Source: Eublepharis macularius (Eukaryota; Chordata; Lepidosauria; Squamata; Eublepharidae). Taken from it: DNA of 64,000 bases. Shown here in pieces: positions 1 to 11,400 of this stretch; within the stretch, counting starts at the first letter, position 1, and the number at the start of each line of letters is the position of its first letter. Where the stretch lies: NCBI RefSeq assembly GCF_028583425.1, contig NC_072791.1, forward strand, positions 190,750,311 through 190,814,310. Direction: 5' to 3'. A program made the translations under genes and the position numbers. The notes beneath the pieces were generated by a model, which searched no databases, was not told the origin of the DNA, and saw nothing but the letters and a program-made list of their open reading frames with translations.

Positions 1-1371
1 TGAAGCAATTGACACCACTGCTGCTTATCAACCCCTCAGGCCCTCGGCACTATTGATATTGCTAGATCTCTCAGCAGCATTCAACACGGTCGACCATGAA
101 TTGTTGGCCCACCGTCTCGCCGATGTGGGGATCCGAGGGACGGCCTTGCAGTGGCTTGTCTCTTTTCTCCACAGTCGGGGACAGAGGGTAGCACTGGGGG
201 AGAGGGTGTCCACACGCCAGTCACTGGTATGTGGCGTCCTGCAGGAGGCGATACTCTCCCCCCTGTTGTTCAATCTTTATATGCGCCCCCTCGCCCAGCT
301 AGTGTGGAGTTTCGGACTGGGATGTCACCAGTATGCAGATGACACCCAGTTGTATCTGTTTATGGGCGGCCGACCTGGCTCTGCCCCGGATGCCCTTCTG
401 AGAGCTTTGGAGGCCGTGTCTGTTTGGGTGAAGCAGAGCAGACTGAAGTTGAACCTCGCGAAGACGGAGGTCCTGTACTTGGACCTTGGGCTGTCGGATG
501 CGAGGTTCCATCTCCCAGCCTTTGGGAGGGCCCCGTTGGTGCCCGTCTCATTGGTTAAAGTCTTGGCGTGATCTTGGATTCCTCCCTGTCTATAGAGACC
601 CAAGTCGCATCTGTCGCCCCGACTGTTTTTTTCCACCTGCTGCAAGCCAGGCAACTTGCCCCCTGTCTCTCAGCCCAGGACCTAATGACAGTGATCCATG
701 CAACGGTCACCTCCAGGCTGGACTACTGTAACTCACTCTGTGCAGGGCTTCCCTTGAGTCTGATCCGGAAACTACAATGGGTCCAGAACACTGCTGCTCA
801 TGTCCTGATGGGTGTTCCATACAGGACACATATTACACCAATCCTACAGCAGCTTCACTGGCTCCCCGTGGAATTCCGGATCTGTTTCAAGGTGTTGGTT
901 TTAACCTTTAAAGCCCTAAACAGATTGGGACCAGCATACCTGAGGGACCATCTCTCCCCGTATGTGCCCTGGAGAGCACTTCATTCAGTGGGTAAGTACT
1001 TACTCCCTCCCTTTTCGGTCCTGGCCCCAACCTGGTGGAACTCTCTGTCTGAGGACACTCGGGCCCGCCAGGATCTTGTATCATTTCGGCAGGCCTGCAA
1101 GACGGAGATGTTCCACCAGGCTTATGGTTGAGGCCAGCGTCAGGACCATCATTGAGCCTCCCACCGGTCTCCGGTATTCAAGTACAGCTTGTGTGTCTGT
1201 CTACCTCCTCTTTGTATGCTGAGGGCAGGAACGTGTAGCCAACTAGATCAGGTTTTTGTATATATATAATTTTAATTGCTGAACTTTATTGTAGAATCTG
1301 CTATGTAATTGTATTTTATGACTGTTGTACCCCGTCCTAAGCCCACTTGTGGGAAGGGCGGGTTAAACACC
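1..1371 (+). mobile_element. L2-like non-LTR retrotransposon (LINE), 3' part, decayed
   Basis: A reverse-transcriptase reading frame from about 53 to 571 shows the palm motifs LLDLSAAFNTVDH (motif A) and HQYADDTQLY (catalytic YADD near 332-343). It continues in another frame from 568 to 1131 with the C-terminal LINE region (SRLDYCNSL, QNTAAHVL, LHWLPV). The frame change near 570 and the cut at the window edge show that it is not a working gene. The wording of the RT is typical of the L2 branch of the CR1/L2 superfamily (family knowledge). The element is 5'-truncated by the window, and its 3' UTR runs into a pentanucleotide tail. Confidence 0.85.
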
Positions 1372-1420
1372 AACTAAACTAAACTAAACTAAACTAAACT
1401 AAACTAAACTAAACTAAACT
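1372..1420 (+). repeat. (AAACT)n tandem tail of the first LINE
   Basis: About ten head-to-tail copies of AAACT follow directly after the LINE 3' UTR. Short tandem tails of this kind mark the 3' ends of CR1/L2-type elements. The next LINE begins immediately after, so the tail also marks the junction of the two insertions. Confidence 0.9.
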
Positions 1421-3838
1421 TGGGACGGAAGCCAGCACCATGGTTTATCATGGAATGGCTGACATGAAGAGGGTCGAAAGACATCTAGAAAGATGCTGGT
1501 AAAAAACTCGCATGGAAGCTGATAGAGCATGCTACAGAAAACACTGAAGTGGAAATGAAAGTGACAAAGAAATGTTATTTCTCAGCAACTACTGCATCGG
1601 CTAGTTCACAAACATCTCAATTGTTAAGGATATCCAGACACCTCCTAACCCCTAAATCTGAAACTTTACAGTCCCAAGAATAGACAATTAGCTGTGAGGC
1701 CTTTGCTAAGTTTTTCACTGATAAAATAGCAAGAATTCACTTTGGTCTAGATGCTAGCTGCAATGCAAATGAGATGGAACAAATGCTTAATACACCATCT
1801 GGTTTACATTTAGACTGCCTTGAACCAATTACAATGACAGATCTTAACAGGATCCTGACATCTATTAAAGCCACTACTTGTGCACTTGATCCTTGCCCCT
1901 CTTGGCTGCTAAAACCAAGTAAAATCACATAAGCAAACCACTGAGGTCTATTGTAAACCAATCACTAACTCAAGGCACCTTCCCCCAGCCACTCAAACAG
2001 GTGGTTATCCATCTACTAATTAAAAAACTATCGCTAGACAAAACTGATGTGGCCAATTATCACCCAGTCTCTAATCTGCTCTTTCTGTGCAAAGTGATTG
2101 AGAGAGCAGTAGCTGACCAACTCCAGACTTTCTTGGATAACTCTAGCGCTCTTGACCCTTTCCAGTCTGGATTCAGACCAGGGCACGGGACAGAGACAAC
2201 ACTAGTAGTGATAGTAGATTATCTCTTTCTGAACATAGACAAAGGTCATGCCTCCTTATTGGTCCTCCTAGATCTATCTGCAACCTTTGACACAGTAGAC
2301 CATGCCATCCTGTTGAGGCGTTCAGAAACAGCAGAGAGCATCAAAGGATGTGCCCTGGACTGGTTTAAATTGTTTCTCATGGAACGGCCTCAAAGGGTTG
2401 CTGTCAGAGATCACCTATCTCCAGAATGGAAACTATCTTGCGGGGTTCCCATGTTATTCAACCTCTACGTAAAACCTCTAGGAGAACTCATTCAAAGCTA
2501 TGGAGTTGGATGTCATCAATATGCAGATGACACCTAACTCTATATCTCGCTATTCAGGTCCCCACAGAATGGAATAGAAATCTTAGATCACTGCCTAACA
2601 GACATGGTGAAATGGCTGAAAAATAACAAATTGAAATTGAACCCAGACAAGATGGAAGTGATACTTGTTGGGAAGGCAGAGATCCTGAAGGACATTGTAC
2701 TCCCCACTTTTGATGGAGTTCGTCTGACCCTTGCAGACTCGGTTAAGAGCATAGGGGTTATACTGGATCCAGCACTACTACTAGAAAAACAATGCAGCTG
2801 CAAAAAAATGCTTTCTACAACCTCACTCTAGCCTGGAAGATGGCTTCTTACCTTGACATGGCCAACTTGGTCACCTTGGTAACATCAAAACTTGACTATT
2901 GTAATGCACTATACATAAATCTCCCACTAAGTTAACTAGGAATCTCCAATTACTGAAAAAAGTCACTCCATTGGCTACCTATCAGTTACCATGCTCTGTT
3001 CAAGGTATTGGTTATTACATACAAAGTTCTTCATGGCCTTGGTCTGGCATACCTACGGGACCGCCTCCCTCCCTGTGTTCCTCCACAGCAGCTTCACTCA
3101 TCTGAACAAGGTCTCCTGAAGGTAACCACCCTACACACGGGCGAAATCAACAGCAGCTTGTACATGGGCGTTCTCTGTGGTGGCCCATACCCTGTGGAAC
3201 AGACTGCCTGAGGCGGTCAAGAGAGCCCTCCTCTCTCCTGGCTTTCCGCAAATAATGTGAATTATTCAAAAAGTTGTTTTACTCAGATAGGAGGGTTGTA
3301 TTGTAGGGAGGGGGTCTCAGATGCTTTGTTAATGAGTTAGGAACCGTAGACGTCCCCACTATGTTGCCTTACATATTATCTGTTGCTTTAAATATGTACT
3401 CCTATGTACTACCTAGAGGAGTTAGCCCTGTTAGTCTGTAGTAGCAAAATAGAAAAGAGTCCGGTATCTGACTGGACTGCATCTGACGAAGAGAACAGTT
3501 CTCGAAAGCTTATGCTACAGTAAAGTGGGTTAGTCTTAAAGGCGCTACTGGACTCTTTTCTATTATGTGCTACCTATTCTTCATGTGGTCTAATGTTAGC
3601 CCTAGAATTGCTTATGTTCTGTTTCAGCATTTATTCAACTCTTTATTGGATCCTTGCTAATGCTATGTATTTGTAAACTTGTATTTATTCACCCTATGTC
3701 ATTGTTTATGGAAATGTCTTTTACTGTATGGAAATGTCCTTGATCCTGATTGTACTAATCTCACACTATGTAATCCGTTTTGAGTCTCAGTGAGAAAGGT
3801 AGACTATAAATGATATAAATAAATAAAATAGTAGGAAC
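1421..3838 (+). mobile_element. Second L2-like LINE, 5'-truncated, with stops and one later insertion
   Basis: An RT reading frame at 2001-2537 contains NYHPVSNL, QSGFRPGHGTET, LLDLSATFDTVDH and HQYADDT, then an in-frame TAA. It resumes at 2604-2831 (LKLNPDKMEV, SVKSIGVILDP). Further C-terminal pieces lie at 3008-3211. Several stops and small deletions make it a fossil. The 3' UTR ends near GAGTCTCAGTGAGAAAGG and an AAATAAAT-type tail. The UTR is interrupted at 3416-3563 by a fold-back element. Copies of the same family occur at 24205-24710 (+) and 42040-43330 (-), plus many short 3' tails elsewhere in the window. Confidence 0.85.
3416..3563 (+). mobile_element. Hammerhead-bearing fold-back element (copy A), inserted in LINE
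   Basis: The element is bounded by 13-bp direct repeats TATGTACTACCTA (3403-3415) and TATGTGCTACCTA (3564-3576), with one mismatch. A short left arm (near 3450-3465) is complementary to the right end (near 3545-3562). A hammerhead-like core lies at 3483-3517: CTGACGA, a GAGA/TCTC stem II, GAAA, and a tiny AGC/GCT stem III before TA. The LINE copies at 24205-24710 and 42040-43330 lack this segment, so they serve as empty sites. Confidence 0.75.
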
Positions 3839-4729
3839 AGATTCAGCAATAAAATGTCAGTGCAAGTGCAGTCTAAGATTGTGAACAGCAGAGTCCTGAT
3901 TTTGCATGACCTTCACATAATTATTTTTTAAACAAAAGCAGCAGCAAATTAGTTTTTCAGGGACATGCCTTGGCACTTAGAATAAACTCTGGCACATTTA
4001 AAACCATTTTGCTATTACCAATTACACATAAAGACCTATTTTGTTTTGCTGCTATACAAACATGGTAGCAAAGCAGGTAATTCTATTTTCAGAAATAGAT
4101 AAAACATGCTGTGTTATCATATAACAGAGTCTATTTAGTGGTCTTTGAAGTGAGCAATCACCTCTTGGGTTCTTTTCCATTGTACCTGTTTTCTCTCAAT
4201 AGCTGTAGATGGGGGAATATATTCTTAAAATGTATAAAGAGGCAGACAATGCATATTAAAACACAATGGAAGACACGACAGTCAGACTGACTATTTTGAG
4301 TCAGTCCCAAGACACTCAGGTGAAGCTCCAAGGGGCCCTTGTGAACATCCAAAGAGATTACTGCAGTTCAGAAAGCCACTCGAAAATGCATCAGTGTAAA
4401 AGGGAGTGATTCCAGTCCAAACAGAACAAGACTGGGCCGGTAGTTTTACCAGCACCATCTCCTACTTGACCCATTTTGTCTGGAAAGTAGACAATCAGGA
4501 ATAAAATGGTGGCAACAGCATGGATTCAGCAGGCTGTTTACTATCTGAACAGCTCCACTGAACAGAGCAGAAATAATGATGGCAAAGAAAGCAATATTCT
4601 TACAACTTGTACAGAAAATCTGCAGTACTTATCTATAGCACAACTCAAAACCACCTGTGCCTTTAACAGTCACTCCTCCAAACATAGAGCAGCTGTGTGA
4701 TAATTCTAGGAGCCATCAAGGGTACAGCC
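3839..4729. other. Terminal WDSUB1 intron, no recognised content
   Basis: AT-rich sequence without splice-flanked coding blocks. I looked here for the missing last WDSUB1 exon (end of the U-box, expected to encode an NRWLE-like ending) and did not find it, so that exon should lie left of position 1. Confidence 0.5.
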
Positions 4730-4732
4730 TTA

Positions 4733-5083
4733 GAGCCAAGCTACAAATGACGCCTGACACAGGTTGGACACTTGTCAGCTTCCCTCAAGTTTTGATGGGA
4801 AATGTAGGTGTCCTGGTCTTACAGCTTGGCTCTCCATTTAATTGAAGTTTACAGAAACCCTCCACAGGCACATCCAGCAGAGGGGAAGGGGGTGCCCGGC
4901 AAGAGCCCGATGCCTGCACTCCCCTCCCGACCACATGTTCTCCCTCCCATAGACTGCCGCTCTGTTAACTTCAATTAAATGGCGAGCCAAGCTGTAAGAC
5001 CTGGTCACCTACATTTCCTATCAAAACTTGAGGGAAGCTGACAAGTGTCCTACCTGTGTCAGGTGTCACTTGTAGCTTGGCTC
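4733..5083. mobile_element. Harbinger-like MITE with long terminal inverted repeats
   Basis: The ends read GAGCCAAGCTACAAATGACG and its reverse complement, and inverted arms of roughly 110 bp flank a GC-rich centre of about 110 bp. The flanking trinucleotide is TTA on both sides (4730-4732, 5084-5086), as expected for PIF/Harbinger target sites. The arms differ by a few bases and small indels. No transposase is present. Assignment to Harbinger rests on the TTA duplication and the G-rich start; a search of a repeat library would settle it. Confidence 0.65.
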
Positions 5084-5357
5084 TTAGTTAAAACTTCTAT
5101 CACAGGGGTCATTAAAGCCTTTAGCAGCAGCCAACAGGGCAGCAGAAAACTCCGGAAGCAGACCAGTATTGTCCATCACCATGACAGGAATGTTTCACAA
5201 TGTGCTATGTTTACCAGGGTAGTTTGAATTTGAGCACACACACAAAAAAGGATTGTTTTCTGGCTGCTGAATACCATCAATGGAAATGTTCTGCAGGATC
5301 CAAGCATTCATCTTTGCATTCCAAACACACAGAAGGATAATTCTCCTTCACACCTAC

Positions 5358-5498
5358 CTGCAGCAATGACTGGTTCTTTCATAAGTTCCTTTGTTATCGG
5401 ACACAGGAATTCATCAGGCACAGCCTCGCAGGTAGATTGCATCTCAATCTGCAGTTCTTCAATATTCCGCAACACTTTACTGCGAAGGCCTAGAGATT
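5358..5498 (-). CDS. WDSUB1: WDSUB1 coding exon 9: SAM end and first part of U-box
   Basis: 141 bases, residues 375-421. [17 protein letters not shown] closes the SAM domain; [19 protein letters not shown] opens the U-box, whose FLCPIT loop contacts E2 enzymes in this family. Acceptor CTTTCTAG, donor GCAG|GTAGGT. The exon that should continue the U-box was not found between here and position 1. Confidence 0.93.
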
Positions 5499-8400
5499 CT
5501 AGAAAGGAATTCACATATGAACCACACTAGACTTTGTAGCCTTGAAAATGACTATGAATAAATATTTCATTCAGTTCACCACCAAAACTTTCCTCTCCTT
5601 TCTCTACAACACCACTAAACACACTTCTAAATACAAAACTTCTGGCTCCTGGCTGAAATGATGCTCCTCAAATATTATGATATTCACACATACAAGGTAG
5701 CGTCTAAGCACCACTACTGTGCCAAGTGCTTCTTGTATCACACTGCCTCTGGAGACAAAGTTTTTTTTTTCTTTACTCACAGATTAAGCGGACAGAAACT
5801 AAAAGACAACTGTCGAGTAGTTTTGCTTAAAGTTTGACACTGCCAGAAGAACCATTTTAACACAACATCTTCAATCATAACTTTAAGTAAACAACAAAAC
5901 ATGGTGGGTTGTGCCTCAGTGATGGAGCAGCTACTTTGTATGTGGAAGGTCCCTGGCTCAATCCTCTGCATCTCCAGTTAAAAGGATCAGGTACTAGTTA
6001 TTGCAAAAGACTTCTGTCTGAGACTTTGGACAGATTCATGGGGGATAGGTCTATCATAGGCTACTAGCCATGGTGACTAAAGGAAACCTCCATATTCAGA
6101 GGCAGTAAACCTCAATACCAGTGTCAGGGGCAACATCAGAAGAAGGCCTCAGCCTCTATGCCCTGTTGCTGGCCCTCTAGAGTAACTGGGTGGCCCCTGT
6201 GTGAGACAGGATGCTGGATGAGATATCACTGGTCTGATCCAGGAGGGCTTAGATTCTTCTTATGATGGATTGCGATCAAAGTTTGACAGCACCCACTACA
6301 CTGATCAAGCCTTAGACACAATTTCAATAATTTGTGGGAAGGGAGCTGGAAACAAGCAAGTCGCGGCTGGGTGCAGGATATGTTTCTTAAACCTTATTGT
6401 GTAACTGCTACTAATGAGAAACTGGTATACTGCTATACTTTGTTTCAATGGGCCTCATTGTCCCAATTTAACCATTGTTTATGTTGTTACATGGCAATTA
6501 GCTTGGAAAAGAGGCTGGTTCTATTTGCATGGTAATGAAGTAGTCTTCCAAAGAAGTGTCAAAAACAATCAAATACGCTAATGAAATGCTATGCGAACCA
6601 CCTGCTAGTCACCTTCTCTTCAATTAAATGCCTCTGGGAGCAAAGAAAACTAACATAGCAGGACACGAACCAAGCAATTAACATACAACAGTGGAATAAG
6701 GTTCTATGGTCCACACAATCATGGCTCTTGAACCTGAAGGACATTAATTTATCCTCATAAAAGACTATTTATATTTTGTAAATAATATATTCTTCAAAAG
6801 ACAACAGAGTTAGGCATGCTTAAGCTATTGAAGAACAAACACTGAAAGAGTATGAGTGGCACATGTGCAAAGAAAGAGTGCTTGGTAGGATATGACATTC
6901 AGACTAGTATATGCTGAAATTAGCACAGAAAGCTAGAAATAGATTTTCTAATAGATAAAGACAATATTTTTGGGCTTTCTAACTCAAACTGAAAACCATA
7001 GCTTTTGTTAAATCTTCAGAATCCCATCTACCTGTTTATTATGTGACTAAAGAAATATTGTTACAATTATCATAACAGTGCCATTTTAAAATTATATTTC
7101 ACTGTACAGTATTTCAGCAAAGGGACAACAAAACTGTAAATGTGAATAATCACATGAAGATGCTTTATACTGAGTGAGATAATTGATCAGTCAAGGTCAG
7201 CAGTATCTAACTAGCAGTGCCCCTCCAGAAATCTCAAGATGAGGTTTTCCACCTCACCTGTTAAACTGGAAATGCCAGGAACTGAACCTGGGAATTTTTC
7301 TATGCAAAAGAGATAGCTGTACCACTAAGCCACAGCACCTCTACCATTACCCCCAGTTCTATGCCAAAGAGCTGCAGAAAGTCAGGTGCATATCATGAGA
7401 AACCTTTAATGTTACAGAACGTCAAATACAGTAGGCAGAGTCCTTTGAGTGCAACAGAAACTCAGTTTAGCAGTTTAGGTTTTGGTGGGGGTGGGGTACT
7501 TCAGTACCTTATACTGAAGAAAACCTCTGTCTTGTCTAACTAAGTACAGCATAGGATGGAGGGAGGCTCCTGACACAAGCAAGGATCAAACAAGAATGGA
7601 TGGTGTTTGGAGAGACTTTGACACATTCAATTTATTTGAGGAAGAAAAAAGAACAGATTTCAAAGGGAACTCACTCCCACTAAATACACTTTAACTTTTA
7701 GTCCTGTCTTTTGAGGATAACCAGAGCAACAAGTTTTCTGCTCTATTTGATTAGGACAATGGTTTGCCATGGTACAGTGGTTTTGCACAAGTGTTGCTCT
7801 CCAGTTACCACAGTTTGCAAATTTATATGTTTATAAAAATAGAACAACGCTTGGGGTAGTATTTCTAGACTTAAATTAGGCACCCAATTGGATATAAAAT
7901 CATCATGACAAATAAACGTCTGTAACCCATATCTGTATCTCCCCAGAATGCTCTTTGCATTGTAATTATCCCCCAAAAGTGGCAGGGAGAGAGAGACTTA
8001 TAGCCTGCTTATTAACTATTCTGTTAACTTTGTCAGAATTATGGAGGACAGCATTTTATGCTAGCTAAAATATTTTATATTTTGTTTACCTACTGTATCA
8101 CATAACTCCTCTCATTATGACAAGCACTGCCAAATGTACTTTTATTTTCTTACTTACAGCTTATAATTAGTTCTCAGAGGTATCATTAAAAGTCCCAGTA
8201 CTCGGGCAACAAGTTATTATGCTGATTTTTCCACAAAGCATTTGTGTGTTTGCAAGAGGTCAATTCGGCTGGGAACTCTGCCTTAAGTCCCACTGCTTTC
8301 AATTTTCCTAGAAGCTTACCATCAGCATAATCTGCTTGGTCTTAACTGATAACTGTTGCAAATGTAGCCTATTTGAATATTTTAGGGAAACACATACAGA

Positions 8401-11400
8401 AGCACTTCCCTTTAAAAAAAATGATTAAACTGCAATTATTATGGGTTTCAAGCTGTAAAAGTTACATGTAAAGGTTTACACCACTGTAATTCCACTGAAG
8501 CAAAAATGGCACACAGAAGAGTTTCAGAACTTACACCAAATTCAAAAGGGCTGAGTCTCAGCACTGCGGAACAGAGACACCTGACCCTCTGCCCCATGGC
8601 AGGATTTTCTAGTTTACAAAATATAGATTATAGTAATAGCATAGTACACTTTTAAAAATAAATATGCAACACATGTCTAACAGATATCTGGTTGTTTAAA
8701 AAAATGAAATAAACCAAACACTACCAAAAATGAAAAAATACAAGGTCACAGACCTAGGTAATTCCACTAACTGAATCATCCTAAAATGTTTTAAGTACGA
8801 TAACAATCTCTCTGAAAATGTATACAATGCTTCAAAAGCTGTGAGAGCACCAAAGATCTTTTCATTAGGCTGTGAATTACAAAGTAGTCTGGGGCTTATG
8901 GTTTTCAGCTCATACTATGACAACTAGAATCTCAAATTGCTCTACTTGGAGCAAAACACTCCAAATGATTCCCAATGTGAAATTTTTTAATACAAGATTA
9001 AACAGTGATGGTGCCCTTTTATACTGAGTATAAACATCCCTTTATTCTTTTTATTTTTGGTAGACCAGGCTTAAGTGAAACTGTAACATGAAAACTCCTG
9101 ACTATATGTGTTGTCATTGGTATATCTAAATTTTTTTTACAAGAACGATATCTAAAGTAGAGATGGGCACGAACAGCAATACGAACAAAAAAAAAGCCAC
9201 AAACAGCCCAATCTGCTGTTCGCGAACAAGCTGTTCATGAGGCCCCATTCTAAACGAACAGGTGGTCGTTGCAAGTCTCGTTCATTGCTGTTCCTTGCTG
9301 TTCGTCAAGCCAGACAGTCTGGCACCTGCAATCAATTCCCTTGGCAACTTAGGCAGGGATTGCCTGAATTCTGTCAGAACTCCTGCTGTTGCCCTGGAAA
9401 CCCAAATCTAAGCCCAATTTAGCTTGATAGGCAGGTCTTCCTTCCAAGTGTGGAGCTCCAAATTTGTTACAACAAGGGAGCAAAGACCAGGGGGGAGGGG
9501 GGTTCCCGCTCTGACTTTGCAGACAGTGGAGAGGGAGAGAGACAGTTGCTGTTAGCATTTTGACAGAGAGAGTGCATTGGAGCTTGAATTTTCTTGGTGT
9601 GTGGTGGGATAGGGATCTACCCCTTCAAGTTCCAGGGCTGCTGCCAGGCTCTGAGGCCAAGCTATTATTTATTATTGGTACCTTTCCTGGTGCCTGCTCA
9701 GGTCAGGTTTCTGGGAGTGGTGCAGTAGGGATCTTGACTTTGATGATGGTTGGAGGAGAGCCTGCTGGCCACCACAAACAGCCAACCACGAACATGTTCG
9801 TGAACAGGGCCATGTTCGTGGTTGTTCGTGAGTCCCTGTTCATGGATGGCAATGAACAACGAACATCATGTTCGTTTTTTTTCTGTTCGTGCCCATCTCT
9901 ATTCTAAAGTAAAACAAAATATGAACAAACTAAAATGTCAAAAATTTCTTTTAAACAGTCTTACCAATTTTTAAGTCATCAGCTAAACTCTCTTTTGTAA
10001 GACTCAGCAGTTCTTTACCATCAATGTTATTCTTTTTGAAAATCTCAACTAGGTCTTTTAAACCATGTTTACATAGCCAAATTGAAACATCTTCTTCTGA
10101 CCAGTTCTCAATGGACTTGTTTGGACTCTCTCTTAATGTAGTTCCTGAGGAAATGAAAAAAAAAGAATTTTAAATTAAATTAAAATAAAATAAATGTTTT
10201 GCATAAATGAACATTTCCATACATCTAAATATGGATCCCCTTGCCCCATATCAAACACTCCCAATCTGGGGAGCCAAGATGGCTCACATAATTCTCCCCT
10301 CCATTTTATCCTCACAACAACCCTGTGAGGTTAGACTGAGGGACAGTGACTGGTTGAAAGCCACCCAATGAGTTTCCATGGCAGAGAGGGATTTGAACCT
10401 GGTTCTCTCAGATCCTAGTCCGACACTCTATCCACTACACCACACTAGCTTTCATATTTGTTATTTTGTATAGAAACTGTCTTGAACTTTTAGTGAAAGG
10501 CACAAATGCATTCAATAAGTAAATAATTCTTTTTATCTTATGCTAAGGAGTTAACAAATTATGAATATTTAAAAAGCATGAATCAAATATCTGTCTGTAC
10601 TAACCAGTATAAAATTGTTTTGGTTCAAACTGCCAGACGTTCACACATTTATCCATAGAACCTGTAGCAAATAATGGAATATCGGGTGCAAAGGCGCAAG
10701 TTGTAACATACCTAGAAATAAAAACAACTTGATAGATACAGATCACATATGAAAAGTTCCCGTAGCTAATATCATGGAAAAAAATATGCTAATATCACAC
10801 CTGGTATGCTGAGTCAAAGTGTGTAGGATGTTCCCTGTGTTCTGCCAATAACAATAAAAATTGATTTGTTACATCAAGCAAAAGTTCGACTTGTAATCAA
10901 GTATCTAAATTTTTACTGAAAGTTTTAGTCCAAAGAACATTATCAAAAAGCACAAATATATCAGCTGTAGAGGAGAACAATATATAACAAAAATCACAGA
11001 AACAGAATGCATCTTATGCTTGTAGCACTAAGGTATGGAATATTTCAGATGGAATACTTCAGGCAAATCATGACAAACACCATGAGAATTGAGCTGTATT
11101 CTTTATGATAAAAAAATCCTGTGCTTAGCATACTTGGCCACTAGATGCTACTCTTCACAAGCATATTTTCATGTTCTGCTTTAATAAGATACATAACAGG
11201 ACTTTGTCATTATTTTAAGAAGTTTCTTTAAGCATAATTTTCAAAAGATGTAAGATTTAATTCGCAAAAATTCCTAAGAAAAAATATTCTCTTTGGTGTC
11301 AACTTCAGATGTATCCTTATGAACTCAAAAGAAAGATAACGCCCTTAAATATATTATACACACAAAAGAAATTATTATTATTGGACATAACTGTAACTTG

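Larger units (their letters stand above)
5499..9157. other. WDSUB1 intron, AT-rich with two SINE remnants
   Basis: Apart from the tRNA-type SINEs listed separately (5905-6260, 7235-7345), I see no coding block or structured repeat here. The sequence is AT-rich and shows no splice-flanked open frames. Confidence 0.5.

Noticed and set aside
53..3211. Working reverse transcriptase genes
   Set aside because: Frameshift near 570, an in-frame stop right after the YADDT motif in the second copy, and 5' truncation.
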